A DNA stretch of 47,090 nucleotides, from positions 1 through 47,090 of the IMG/VR virus record IMGVR_UViG_3300024518_006187. One strand, given 5' to 3'. Below are positions 12,201-21,900 of the stretch, piece after piece. The DNA is from a virus. The notes beneath the pieces are model-generated. The model was not told where the DNA came from, did not search any database, and worked only from the letters and a program-made list of their open reading frames with translations. The translations under genes and the position numbers were made by a program. Every line of letters starts with the position of its first letter. Positions within the stretch are counted from its first letter, which is position 1.

Positions 12201-15200
12201 ATACATACTCTTTTCTATCATATAGTAGAAATTTACTGGGCGAGTTTGTTTTGTAAAAAGCTGCTCGTCCTCGATATTGAAGACCTTGACCATATCGTAT
12301 GAATTTACTATTTCCGGAGTTGTCTGTTTTGCGACTGGCAAAAATTCAACATTTATGGCCTTTATATCTTCTGGATAGAAGAAATCTGCGCGGCCAGTAT
12401 GCTGTTTTCCTACGACATTCCCCATCCAGGAGTATCTTTGGGAAATTTCAGAGGATCCAGAGGAATAATCTAAAACAGTAAATCCCGCATCTGGAACTGT
12501 TGGTACTCCACCTCCAGAATCTGAACCAGTTATTTGATCAAATCTCCATTGAAGTGCCAGAGTTTCCATTTCTGGAATTTCTGTTCCTGTTAAAGATGTC
12601 ACAAAATTATAAGAATTTTTATATGGAGAATAAGATCCAAAATTATCTGAATTTTTAGCGTGTGTTATAATTTCACTATCATTAAGATGTTTCATCCAAT
12701 ATTTTACACTAGATATCTTTAAATCAGATCTGTGAATTGTGGATCCAGTGAAATCTTGCCGGTGGGCGCCAACATAAATTCTCTTTGGCTCTGTTAAGTA
12801 TTTGTCTCCGTCAGTCGTGACTGAGCTGGTTAACAAAATTTCTTGATTAATTATATCTGCGTCTGTGTTGACGGCATAAAGTTCCAAGTCATACTCGGAA
12901 ACATCCGTGCCATCTACTAAGTCAGCATGCTTTCGTGTTGGCCCAAATCTTAAAGCAATATTCCATTTTTTATTGGTATATAGATCCTCGATAATATCAC
13001 TTTGAACATCTATTCCGAAAAAAGAACTAGTTACCACAAGATATCCATCTTTTTGGTTTCTATTTGTATTCGGTCGTACAGAATATACTTGTAAATCGTA
13101 ATCTGTAGAAGGCCAGGAGAAATCTGTCGGTGTTGTCGCGTCTGCCGTATGAAATCCAAAAATAGAGGACGTTTGGAACGGCGTCACATAATAAACATTG
13201 TTGTCAATTTCTTTCTTTTTCGGAAAAATTGCTTCGACTTCGTAAGTGAAGGATGTATATTTTTCCAAAGAGGCGGCAGAGGCGGAAATAAAAGAGACAC
13301 TATTTGGATTTCCGGAAGAGGTTTGCTGATATATTGTTGAATTGAAGGTATCTGGTCGATAAAAATCCACAAAATTCTTCTTTGTATATGAAAAATCATA
13401 ATTTTCATTTAGGTTATATACCAGATTGTTCGCATAAGCGTTAATTTTAATTAAATTCTCGTCTACTCCATAGCACCTTATTAAGTTTCTGAAAGAATTT
13501 GTTGTACCCTTTGATTTATAAATTGATACAATATTGTTGTAAATGTTTTTATATATGATATTTTTTATATTAAACAGCTCGTCAGAAAAATCTTTCTCTT
13601 CATCTCTGTTAAAAATTTGATTCAATACAGAAGAATCTGTAAAGATTTCTGGAGATATTAATCCAATATGTCCCAGCAATTCATCAGAAAATGGAATCTC
13701 CTTGTTACTTCCGCTCACATATGAAATATTTTTAATCTTATTAATTTCTTGGATTTGAAGTTGGAGAGTATCCAAATAGCTTGACATTATTTGGGTTAGC
13801 TTCTTTAGGTTTCCACTTTCATCGCCAGCAGTATCTTCGTCGATTATCCAATTTGGAAAATTATTATATAATGAAGTTGAGTTATTGTAATCATAATATG
13901 TTCCAGATAACTCCATCTCATTAGATAATGAAATAACCAATGGATGCTCTGGATAAATAATTGGGTCCCTGAACTCTGCTTGAGCTGCGCCTGCCAATAC
14001 CATGGCGGAAGAGGTTTTTCTAGAATTTGAAGTGTATCCTGTCCAATTCCCGTTTGTTATTCTTCCCGAGTAATCAAGAACCGATGAATCAATGGAAGAA
14101 TCTCCAACAATTCCTTCATTAAATTTATAATAAACTCCCAAAGAGGCATTTGATATGTCGCTATTTGTTCCGCCATATACTTGTGTAAACCAATATCGAC
14201 CTATATCCTCCGAAGTTCTTGACTCTTTCCAAAATCTAAATTCATCCAGCGATCCAGAGAATTTTCCCCAGCCACGGCCGGCGAAGTCCGAAGTTCCATT
14301 TGAGGCAGATGTAATTAGGGCGCCTATTTGTGCGTTTAGGGCGCCTGTAACTTCATTAAGATTTGATCCAGATGAAGTTGATTCTATTAGATCTCCGTTT
14401 ATATAAAAATCTGTATTTAGTGCTGATCCAGAGTTATATACCCTAAAGGAATAATGACCAAATGTCTGCAATGTTGATAATGTTATATTTTCGCCAAATG
14501 GCTGACTTATAAATCCATCAGATCCCGACCTAACTGTCAGGCGAAATGGAGATGGGGATCCCACGAATAAATCAAATGTATTCAATTCTAGAGTAACTCG
14601 ACCATAAGAGCCAGCAGAAGATGTTGTGTTGTTCCACAAATCAAAAATTACTTCTTTTTGTGTTCTGTTTATGTCTACGGCTTCTTTTTTCAACCAAAAT
14701 TCAACAGTAATTCCATTATCAAAATCTGTCTTAAGGTTACTTTCCCTGCTTCCTTTATTAGTAAAGCCCTGATCATCGTAAATATTTTCGTCATATACAT
14801 TAGAATCATCAAATGTCGAATTTAATGTTTTCCCGACCATTCCCCCCGAAGCAGTATGGGGGCCTCCTTGAAAATATATGTATTCGTCCACGGTGGGGTG
14901 ACCATAATAATAGTTTCCAACATTTGGAAATCCACCTGGCTCTACACCTCCCCAGCCCTCTGCGGAAATATCTATATATCCATTTGTTCTCGGATATTTA
15001 TTCTCCAGTAACCACAAATCTATGTACGTTGATTGATTTAAAAATTCTTGTTTTTCTTTTGAGGCGCCGTCATAAGGATAATTTTCATAGATTCTTGTTA
15101 TTGAATCTTCATAATATTGTTTTGCAGATCCATATCTAGCAAAATTTTCAGGATTGGAAAAATCAATTTGAGGTATAAATCTATTTTTATTTTTCCAAGT

Positions 15201-15305
15201 TTCCGAAATATTTCCCAAAGATTCCCCGTCATTCCTTATATCCTCCGGCTCTTGGGAGAATATTGAATACGGTGTTTCCCCATCAAAAAGATTCCTAATG
15301 CTCAT
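6279..15305 (-). CDS. Giant baseplate/tail protein with LamG-like domain and gpI-like segment, 3008 aa
   Basis: This 9-kb gene dominates the window. Residues about 195-375 read as a LamG/concanavalin-A-like sandwich: an ITVEFWLKK strand, a YSFRVYNSG strand, DFYINGDLIES, and a closing SGSLDEFRFWKESRTSED motif typical of laminin-G folds that bind sugars. A weaker second concanavalin-like unit appears at about 660-880 (KISSVKYWMKHLNDSEI). Between them, residues about 465-625 carry a helical region ending in YKSKGTTNSFRNLIRCYG, which resembles the KGT motif of P2 gpI-type tail proteins. The remaining 2000 residues are beta-rich, Asn/Ser/Tyr-rich and unrecognised. The start overlaps the upstream stop (ATGA). 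The gene order gp25-like, gp6-like, this gene parallels P2 W-J-I. I infer a baseplate wedge or peripheral protein with receptor-binding ability. Confidence 0.85.
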   Translation of the reverse strand: MSIRNLFDGETPYSIFSQEPEDIRNDGESLGNISETWKNKNRFIPQIDFSNPENFARYGSAKQYYEDSITRIYENYPYDGASKEKQEFLNQSTYIDLWLLENKYPRTNGYIDISAEGWGGVEPGGFPNVGNYYYGHPTVDEYIYFQGGPHTASGGMVGKTLNSTFDDSNVYDENIYDDQGFTNKGSRESNLKTDFDNGITVEFWLKKEAVDINRTQKEVIFDLWNNTTSSAGSYGRVTLELNTFDLFVGSPSPFRLTVRSGSDGFISQPFGENITLSTLQTFGHYSFRVYNSGSALNTDFYINGDLIESTSSGSNLNEVTGALNAQIGALITSASNGTSDFAGRGWGKFSGSLDEFRFWKESRTSEDIGRYWFTQVYGGTNSDISNASLGVYYKFNEGIVGDSSIDSSVLDYSGRITNGNWTGYTSNSRKTSSAMVLAGAAQAEFRDPIIYPEHPLVISLSNEMELSGTYYDYNNSTSLYNNFPNWIIDEDTAGDESGNLKKLTQIMSSYLDTLQLQIQEINKIKNISYVSGSNKEIPFSDELLGHIGLISPEIFTDSSVLNQIFNRDEEKDFSDELFNIKNIIYKNIYNNIVSIYKSKGTTNSFRNLIRCYGVDENLIKINAYANNLVYNLNENYDFSYTKKNFVDFYRPDTFNSTIYQQTSSGNPNSVSFISASAASLEKYTSFTYEVEAIFPKKKEIDNNVYYVTPFQTSSIFGFHTADATTPTDFSWPSTDYDLQVYSVRPNTNRNQKDGYLVVTSSFFGIDVQSDIIEDLYTNKKWNIALRFGPTRKHADLVDGTDVSEYDLELYAVNTDADIINQEILLTSSVTTDGDKYLTEPKRIYVGAHRQDFTGSTIHRSDLKISSVKYWMKHLNDSEIITHAKNSDNFGSYSPYKNSYNFVTSLTGTEIPEMETLALQWRFDQITGSDSGGGVPTVPDAGFTVLDYSSGSSEISQRYSWMGNVVGKQHTGRADFFYPEDIKAINVEFLPVAKQTTPEIVNSYDMVKVFNIEDEQLFTKQTRPVNFYYMIEKSMYRAITDEIVNFFSTILDFNNLIGDPVNRYRQEYKALGKLRSLFFEKVDDTPDVERYIEYYKWIDSSLSEMLMNLFPASAIKQDGLRTVIESHILERNKYWNKYPTVDMKQSDPESGIRGINELLYNWKSGHRPVSGEERESCFWWKERAERGEPPLATGDAGVDSDKEQILSTTISALNRKFSTPLRLKVDESKIISTGLNIKNNIRENIKKSVKFGVSEGIEVPADKLDSTVNCVDDLTPVSKIKIPYEIQNKISADPYMTAAGDLLAPFVSIATENFLKNGITINSGYNKKINDEFQPGFSIENMHIDSYINSEVPLQGPFTEKWVGGNQHRHIPLNRGTDNSSNRPEAWNMEFQSVPTALKFIHQPVNSPRAMLYRDMVAKRILNIKNIKDNAATGELGNYRKDYEIVQTCGRTENNSAFVKAGGFSVTESPSPYVAGLSDYTKPQRGRTEHVFVNRFSSPGDPSTAGDSDGGPQLDPEAAEFSVYNAINYRNTEVREIQRLLLASHVNQFGFYSDSFGIGNGPSFVNSLNYNGTGSVYQVNRNTIRQMKDSGSTTVTASVYNNFYVQHPIPRTDLQYAWITASAISYNTFGYLPYDGEGDLVTFSSASDFVSYTRTGFLPSPSSFGSDKKELGSFGAGPSAYTITEFIPTVYSWLNYNVYEPLEYLNSFTGFSPTDVDISSSVNGKLIDGGFMGKLPFDGKPSLLNATLLKRNGPYRHPSWKQTRGYENPLVKKWNSSNITAYNLRDDNAKFREDPPIISKYKPMNHILKVARNVVDSGAPMITFDNLRINSSYGNEKTLFANRQISLDIEKSNDNFLTSYDRVLNLYTNSALDVVANPVQEIKYFSYQEQIYPSTINMYSKRNRERIGYKNTFWRNSREDRTDLGKDKFGGENSQGYVVSQSAWALDAAEQFGTGLSTYIAESASIGSSGELQNDYTMAYRLIDGNVGDDEAILPSPIYARKHTMGSVYSAVSPTGPQALRNAVLSPTFLTSSELTASAWPTISTFNQLGHISIFGGNAKFEAHEMAGYIEDGQFISSPSTPFYDKYELYVHNMRLKNKDMSLIPEFRISDHIQKYLNDSNGFLASNTASFSIFGINQDNTETVFYKTTGSQPFLYDIQVSEDTPQNSGQDNFYRIYSFSDFMEYFDIVSEEHDKIEDLPKSLTLSCKALMKFIAYDGFYPAERTLEIANAFSESYAPFVVGSTYSKDIPGLGSSSAIAGDIDTLKMRPFMAPFFSPGIMYNTIKSGIAVDYPIYTSSYETIRYFNYSGSGAPAAVDYSDYYAVGRDAGEGGILHHRFSFESLLDPVSNIKDISIYDMEPHPSCSIPVTAKLQNPEESDLNLNNYKLIVNNFFGEIPNFFLKNESLTSLISKNQEDGFTVKNGEYYGMRIAIRGKKSTNSLGRESAGDVPQQFGKARIGVPSDALNEPELMTMYSRPSAFGPPMAGTSSFSGTFDASPGLIVDTLLNDSVNGYYTPYTPPYYIGEAWADVMFQASADGNVTLDEIFANASVKYWRVFNNFINGLSAGGHWPSGEDNSYPMHQKNINLNAMQISSSVNLFLKEFVPSNDLTKLTPRWVIQSKFETPILNFGDQKTSPLNFGNITTPTTGSDPWLGYCGKTTTPIGMWHQFGTIPEGNNGISLEVREISQQWREYAANPGALIGGTPLSPEDRAFYNDGNFKSLAEVVGFSESTAGAPTTKVSRMGKLSDSKKVYEAVVAVPFVENEAIKKLGKAENLNRDKKLFFELPVIASFAEDTEINKRNPKVLFPPGTSQDILDMAEKVWKRYVFPPQFDFIRNLKAKPVAMYIFDFEHTFDKNDLSYIWQNIAPKFGTQFKESVATISHPLMTGEMIKTMKNKVKWMVFKVKQRAETNYYNKIVGSSKAEDRLFGYNWPYDNFSMVEFAKMDAQISYGSPLTLDASTAPISQTGLPPTNDISLTNSSTTAEAKKRKSDVLTQGAVAKQLSEQEKK

Positions 15306-16777
15306 GCGTTTTCTACCCTAAATTTCCACTCATATGGCTGCTCTATGTAACTATCTACAGACTCGTCATAGTATGCAACACTAATTTTATAAGAATAGCC
15401 AGACTCCAGCAACCGCATATCAAAATCAAAATAATTCCCACTCATATCATATGATAGTGCTGTAGCATTATCGCTTCCGGTATTGTGTGGTACCACAATC
15501 AAATCATCAATAATTCTAGTTATTTGATAGGATGCGCTCTCGATTGTCATAGTATCTGTTTCTGTTGTTGCGACAGTATAAATTGTTGGACTCCAATCCT
15601 TGTCTCTGACATAAAATTCAAATCTTGTTGTCTCATTTTGACTATAAACTGACTTTAGATTTGTCAAAGCTGTGACCAATCTAGGATATGGACTATAAGT
15701 ACTTGCTGCGTACTGGGTGATTGCGAATGTGCCGGTATGATAAACCTCCGTCATTCCAAAATCAAACCACCTATCGTAAGCAACACTTGAGGTAGTATCA
15801 AGAGAAAAAGAAGCAGTATAAATTCCCGTAGATGAATGACCCCCAGTGATAGTTGGTCCGATTGTAGATCCACCCGATATTGAATCATATATACAAACCT
15901 TCAACTGACCTGTTCCAATACCTGGAATGTTTTTTAGTCTTCCTCTTATAACATTATATAGATACAGGGTTTGTATATTTTCTTCCGCTGTTACTAGGGA
16001 GCTGCTGGCATAAAAATTACCCCTGTCATCTTTTATTGTATTATTCCATTTTGCCTCTATTGTTGGGCGCTTGAAGAAATATTCAGATCCCCTTCCAAAA
16101 AATTTCTTCGTATACCAAGTATCTGTACTTCCGCCTGGATTAAAGAGTTGGCTTCCCACATCAGCACCCACAGAGTTTGAAAAAAAGGCCTCCTGACTAG
16201 AGGTAAAGTGTATTCCAATGCCATAATTATCTATTGTTCCATCTATCCAATTTTCTACCAAAGCTGTAATGTCCATTTTAAGATTTTCATTTCCAATCGG
16301 GAAAACTTGAGAATATACCGGCGATGATAAATAGTCACCGCCCTCTCTTGTCCATGGTGCTGATTTTCCAGCATTTATCCAGTTTGATCCCTCATTTTGT
16401 TTAACGACATCTTTATATTCATCCATATCAAGGCCGGTGCCCTCTTGCCACGATTGAGATATAGGCAATATAACCAATTCGCCTTCCCTTGGGGTAGTCT
16501 GATTATGCGGAGCATTATACATATTTAAGTAAAAACTAACTTTTCCACTATCGGGGATAATCCCAGAAGACCTATCGGAAGATATTTGACTTACTGGAAA
16601 TTTTATTAATATTCTTTCCAACTCCGTGGATCCAGAAGATGCCTGACCGTAGATTGAAAATGTTTCCAAAATGTCCGAAAGACCCATGTTTGCGCCTGTT
16701 CCGCGAGTTTGCAAATCCATCTTAAATGCATTTGTTATAGTATTGTCAGCATCAGAAAAGTATTTTTTAATCGCCAT
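15302..16777 (-). CDS. Virion protein with DNRLRE-like carbohydrate-binding domain, 491 aa
   Basis: The N-terminal 240 residues resemble the DNRLRE/CBM96 type beta-sandwich: an ISQSWQEGTGLDMDE segment and, about 80 residues later, MDITALVENWIDGTIDNYG, which is the family's characteristic 'T..v..W..G...NyG' pattern. The C-terminal half has repeated beta strands suggesting immunoglobulin-like or fibre-like folds. The start overlaps the end of the gp6-like gene (TAATG) and its stop overlaps the start of the 3008-residue gene (ATGA), so the three are translationally coupled. DNRLRE domains occur in secreted surface proteins; here a structural or glycan-binding part of the baseplate periphery is inferred. 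Confidence 0.75.
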   Translation of the reverse strand: MAIKKYFSDADNTITNAFKMDLQTRGTGANMGLSDILETFSIYGQASSGSTELERILIKFPVSQISSDRSSGIIPDSGKVSFYLNMYNAPHNQTTPREGELVILPISQSWQEGTGLDMDEYKDVVKQNEGSNWINAGKSAPWTREGGDYLSSPVYSQVFPIGNENLKMDITALVENWIDGTIDNYGIGIHFTSSQEAFFSNSVGADVGSQLFNPGGSTDTWYTKKFFGRGSEYFFKRPTIEAKWNNTIKDDRGNFYASSSLVTAEENIQTLYLYNVIRGRLKNIPGIGTGQLKVCIYDSISGGSTIGPTITGGHSSTGIYTASFSLDTTSSVAYDRWFDFGMTEVYHTGTFAITQYAASTYSPYPRLVTALTNLKSVYSQNETTRFEFYVRDKDWSPTIYTVATTETDTMTIESASYQITRIIDDLIVVPHNTGSDNATALSYDMSGNYFDFDMRLLESGYSYKISVAYYDESVDSYIEQPYEWKFRVENA

Positions 16778-18570
16778 TATTTCACCACTCCAGTTATATC
16801 TACATTGGGAAATTTTACCTCAAAACAAACATTTGCTGGACAAGATAAATATCTTCCATCTGCAGATAAATTTTCTGATATATTATATCCGACATCCGAA
16901 TAAATTCCCCCATTTTTGTTTATGAGAAATACATTTTGTGTGTCTATTACTCCCCTTATCCTATTAAGTTCGTAATAAATATCAGTTATATAGAGGGGGT
17001 CTCCCATTTGTAGTGGTTTTAAATATTTTTCTGCCAATACACTAATACATTCACTATATATATCCTCTTTATTGAAGCTTGGATCTCCGATTATTTCGAA
17101 AGAAATTCCCAAATTAACTATCTTTCCATCGACAATATCGATTGTATCATTGATCATTTTATAATTTGATATCCAAATTCTTAAATTTTCCTTCAGAATA
17201 CTATTGGCAAGAGTCAATTTACCATTATAATCAGTAGAGAGAATATATAAGTTAAGATTTCTCTTAAAAGAGTCTTGATCCATGATTATGTTGCACCTAT
17301 TAATGGACCCATATTTTGCTGGCATTGCATAGGTCATAGATTCATAATCTCCCAATGTCACTGCTCGATTTTGGGTTGAAAAATAAGAGATTGCTCTTTG
17401 CTTTATTTCTTCATTTGAGGGTGAGACAGATGATCCAACTATTTGCTCCTCATTGTTTACTTCGATAGATGTATGCACTTGATTCAACTTTCTCGAATTT
17501 AATGATGATACATCTATAAAATCGACTTTTAAATCTGAGATTGTTCTTATAGCCCCAGATGGTGCATTTGGATTGGAATTACTATTTCTTCTATAAGTTA
17601 CTTTCAATTGTGTATCCGATGGAGAAATTCCCAAAGAATCGGTCGTCATCAGCTTTGATGGGTCCAAATTTACGTCGGTTACATAATCTCTGCCGTATAA
17701 TTTTAAAGAAACAGAAGATGGATCCGCCACAGGATCGATTGTCAATTCGTCCTCGGATCCAAATCCAAATTGCAAATAATAATTTTCCCCATCATATTCA
17801 AAAGTAAATCTTCTCGGAACGATAATCGGCCTCAAGAGTTCACGAACAGTATCAAAATTATTGTTTTTATTTGCAAAAGATCTGTACACAACATTTTGTG
17901 CCAAGTGATCTACCTGATAATATAGATTGCTATCCGTATCCTCCACAGACAAAATTTCTACAATCTGTGTGTCTCCTAAAATAACTTTTCTAAATCTTTT
18001 GAAATCTCCAATATCATATATTTCTTGTATAATATCTCCTGATATTACTTTTCCTGTTGCTCGTACTGCATAGTGAGTTGGAACACCAGTCGAGGGATCA
18101 ACTCTTCCGACAACAATCTCATTTGCAGGATTATCGAATCTCACATCTTCAGTTAAAATAAAATTTTTCCCCTGATCTGTAGAAAATGTCGACTGCTGCC
18201 GAATGATCGGGAAAAAAGACGTATCGGGGCCCAAACCCAATGTGTTTGCCGGAATCAAAGTATAAAGAGATACGAGACCAGAAGAGGAAGCCACATCATT
18301 ATACTTATATCCCATCTGCCTTGACAAATTAATTATATTTCTTTTTTCAAAGGCTGTTTGCAAAAAGGATTCATTAACCTGATAATCTAGATAATAAGAC
18401 AGGACATCACCAACATATGAAACAGTATCCATCATAAGAGACCCGAAAGATGCCTCATTAAAATCTTGATATACTTCTGGATAATATCTTTTTGCATAAT
18501 CCACCAAAGATTTTTTTATCGAATCAAAATCTCTAGAGGTATAATCAATTGATACTTTTTTCTTGGCCAT
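16777..18570 (-). CDS. 6: Baseplate wedge protein, gp6/J-like, 597 aa
   Basis: The N-terminus (SIDYTSRDFDSIKKSLVDYA, then YPEVYQDFNEASFGSLMMD and SYYLDYQVNESFLQTA) is the hallmark of T4 gp6 and P2 gpJ family wedge proteins, which form the inner ring of contractile-tail baseplates. The length of 597 residues is close to that of T4 gp6. The middle contains the strand-rich region and a C-terminal part (LGDYESMTYAMPAKYGSINR) typical of this family. An AAGGAAA ribosome-binding site precedes the ATG. It lies directly downstream of the gp25-like gene, with 13 bp between them, matching the usual W-J or 25-6 association. The assignment rests on motif recognition and gene order. Confidence 0.92.
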   Translation of the reverse strand: MAKKKVSIDYTSRDFDSIKKSLVDYAKRYYPEVYQDFNEASFGSLMMDTVSYVGDVLSYYLDYQVNESFLQTAFEKRNIINLSRQMGYKYNDVASSSGLVSLYTLIPANTLGLGPDTSFFPIIRQQSTFSTDQGKNFILTEDVRFDNPANEIVVGRVDPSTGVPTHYAVRATGKVISGDIIQEIYDIGDFKRFRKVILGDTQIVEILSVEDTDSNLYYQVDHLAQNVVYRSFANKNNNFDTVRELLRPIIVPRRFTFEYDGENYYLQFGFGSEDELTIDPVADPSSVSLKLYGRDYVTDVNLDPSKLMTTDSLGISPSDTQLKVTYRRNSNSNPNAPSGAIRTISDLKVDFIDVSSLNSRKLNQVHTSIEVNNEEQIVGSSVSPSNEEIKQRAISYFSTQNRAVTLGDYESMTYAMPAKYGSINRCNIIMDQDSFKRNLNLYILSTDYNGKLTLANSILKENLRIWISNYKMINDTIDIVDGKIVNLGISFEIIGDPSFNKEDIYSECISVLAEKYLKPLQMGDPLYITDIYYELNRIRGVIDTQNVFLINKNGGIYSDVGYNISENLSADGRYLSCPANVCFEVKFPNVDITGVVK

Positions 18571-18583
18571 TTATATGTTTCCT

Positions 18584-18982
18584 TTAAATTCCTTGTGCGT
18601 CGTCCGAGGACAAATTGAGAAATAATTTCTCGTTTGTTGTAAATCCCGGTATGAAATATGTTATAATTACTCTCCAGGTATTTGCAATTTCTTCCGGCAA
18701 AAATACTTCCATATTTGTTAAGGAAATATATGGTATATATTTGTCGACCTGCTGATATGTTCTCTCTATTAGGAGCGTTTTTTGTATATCTGAATCTTGA
18801 CTGAAAAGATATCTGCTTATTCCCACCCCAAAATCTGGATTCATTATTCTCTCTCCAGGGTTTGTCAGCACTAACATTTTCAAATTTTGAGCACCGACTT
18901 CTTTGATTGTTTTCAATAATCCATATGGGCCATCTATTTGGTTAACAATTAATGGTAATTTTGGAGAAAATCCATATGCCAC
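18584..18982 (-). CDS. 25: Baseplate wedge protein, gp25/W-like (lysozyme-fold), 132 aa
   Basis: A small protein with the diagnostic gp25 core MLVLTNPGERIMNPDFGVGI followed by SRYLFSQ, about 35-60 residues from the start. Family members (T4 gp25, P2 W, type VI secretion TssE) connect the wedge to the tail tube and are thought to trigger sheath contraction. The start codon is GTG, supported by an AAGGAAA ribosome-binding site about 8 bases upstream and by the family's expected N-terminus. One base separates the preceding stop from the GTG. The length of 132 residues is normal for the family. Confidence 0.94.
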   Translation of the reverse strand: MAYGFSPKLPLIVNQIDGPYGLLKTIKEVGAQNLKMLVLTNPGERIMNPDFGVGISRYLFSQDSDIQKTLLIERTYQQVDKYIPYISLTNMEVFLPEEIANTWRVIITYFIPGFTTNEKLFLNLSSDDAQGI

Positions 18983-18983
18983 T

Positions 18984-21900
18984 TTATATTTCCTTTTTTA
19001 TTGCTTTAAATAAAAACTTTTTAGAATTAACAAATGCCCTCCCAGAAGTGTCCGGAAAATCTCTTGATTTCCACTTGGTAACATCCGAGGGGTAATCTCC
19101 TGCTTCTAAAAATGTTGAAAAACTTTCACTAGTATAAATAGTGTTCAAAGATAATAAATTTTCTATATTCATTCCCTTATAATAAAAATTATTAAATTCA
19201 TCAGTACTCGTTAGGCCCTCCAACATTTTATTAACGTCATATTCATCAATAATTGATCTGCTCATTACCCTGTCTTCTATTTCTTTTTCGAATTTTATTA
19301 TGGGAAACAGAAATTTATTTCCTTCAGGATCTTTATTTTTCAACAAAAATGCCTTGCTATCTTCCCTTTGTTGTTTAGTAAAGGTGTCCACACCTGCACC
19401 CAGAGAGGAATAGTCGCCGGCAGAAGATATTCTTATTCCAAATTTCCAACTATCATAAAATTGACTAATATTTGCCCCAGATTCTACTATTCTTTTTTGA
19501 AAATCTTGCAAATTTTCAACTATTTCTGTCCCATCTTTAGAAGTTATTTTTATATATTTCTCGATTGAGTCTCCAAGAAAATCTACAAAGGATTCGAGAT
19601 TAAGCCCAATATCATCGACATTGTTAAATACATCCCTTATTTGTAATTCTTCAGAAATATATTCCTTTGTTGTTGAAAATTTTGGAATTTCACGGAAGCC
19701 CTCCAGCGATCTCAACGCTAATTGAAAACTCTTTATGCATCCTTGAAAAATATTCTCTATCATATCTTTAGCAACATTTTCTAAATCACCCTGAAGATTT
19801 TCCAAAAAATCTTCCTTATTTCTGGGGATTGATCGATTTATCCACGAAGATATTTGATCATTGATATTCCCGATGCTTTCTTCTGTATTGTTATTTTTTA
19901 TTTCATAAATTCCTGATTCTACACCTTTTAAATATATTTGCGTCATGTCTTCAAAAAAAGATAACCTTAGTTTATCTGATCCAAAACCATATTTTTCCAT
20001 ATTTTGAATTAATTTTTCATATATATATGAAGAAATAATATCACCTTCTTGAAATAAATCTGGAGAAAATGTTTCAAACAATTGAGTAGATTTCCAACAT
20101 TGTTCTGAAATTATCAATCTTATTATTAAATCGAAATACAAATATCTTTGCACTATTTCAGATTTTGTTAAAATATCATTAAATGGTATGTTTTTTGATT
20201 TTTGCAAATTTGCTTGGGGAGGATCATCCAGAGCCTTATAAAATTCTTTTGCGGATGATTGGGGGGCGCCTAATAAAAGCGGTATTAAATCTTTATTATT
20301 TTTTAGGCTATTATAGATTCCATTTTCCTTTTTCCAGCCCAAATAAAACCAGCCTTTTCCAGAGATTTGATCTTTTATATCATCGTAATACCTATCTACA
20401 ATATCTGGGTAAATGTTGCTCATATATTTATTTATTATCTCATTCTTTGTCGATAAATCAAGAAAGCCCAAATTTTCACTTAAGAGGTCTACAATTTTCT
20501 GAGACGAGGGCGCGTAAGTTATTCCCTTTCCTTGTTCTTTTAAATTTAGAACTTCATTCCCATTATTTTTAATTATGATGCCGTTATTTTCTAGAAGAGT
20601 TATATTGTCTGATCCATAATTCAGCTTCACATTGTACAATTTATTTAGTTTGGGATTGATATTGGGGATGCTACCTTCTAGGTCTGGCTTCCAATTCTCG
20701 AAAACGCCGATATTAGATCGAATTTGTTCTAAAAGATCGGTGCCATCTGGCAAACTGATGATATCCGGTAATACCTTTGCTTGCACTAGTAAACTGTTCA
20801 TTGCTGTTAGGGCATTATTGTAGCTTGTTCCCTCTACGCTGAGAACCATATCCAAGAGGCCCTCAACTTCAAATAGATCTGTATAGTATAACTCCTTTAA
20901 TCCATTTACGATAGTATCTACAACAACATTGTGAAATTCTGCTTGCTGTTCCCTTACCTTTCCAAGTATTGGTCCGTTTTTATCAGTCAATATTTCAGAT
21001 ATTTTTCCGATCATGGGGCCGGCGGGGTCTCCGATCATATCAACCGCATAGCATATCTTATTTTTTTGAATATCTTTTAGGGTTTCCTTCATTTTATCAA
21101 TCTGTTCTTGCGTTATTTCTGGCTTATTATTGAAATAGGCCAAGTCTAACATTGAAGAATCCTCTTTTTGGCAAAAAATATCCCCGTCAATTGTTTGAAG
21201 CCCCTTGAAATAGGCCCTTTCTAGTGATGATATGTCTATCAATTTCCCCATTTCTAGAAAAAAGAGTTCTATATCTCCATAATTTCTCAAATTCTGACTT
21301 ATTGCGGGAAAATTTCCGCCTTGTATCAATTCTGTCATCTTTTGAAAGGTAGTATCTCCGGATAACCCCTTCAATAATTTAATTTTTTCATATTCTCCGA
21401 GCATTTTTGAAGACGATTGTAGAAAACGATTGATTTCATCATTGCTAATGTCCCCAGAAGAGGGTGAAGGCATATTTTTTATGACATCATTTATCGCATT
21501 ATTGATATTTGCTCTACTATTGCTGCTTTTTCCAGACGAATTGGCGATTGCATTTTGCAAATAATCCTCTTTTTGAAAAAAATCAGGGATATAGTCCCCA
21601 TTCTTAAAATAATTCACATCTCCAGATATTCCTGCTGATATTATTTGGAATAATTGGTCCATTGTCGCGATGATTAGCTTTACGGTGAGATTTATTATGA
21701 GATTTTTTGCCTCTTCAACGATAATTCCAACGATTATTGATGGCTTTGGGGTTAAAGAGACAACGGCGCTCAAAATATCGTCTATTTCTGGAATTTGGAA
21801 TCTTCCATCACACCAATTGGAAGTAATTCCCGATTGTGCAACCAATCTTGGGGCAGCGCATTTGTCCAGGATGCTCTTTGTCATGTCTGTAAAGAAATTT

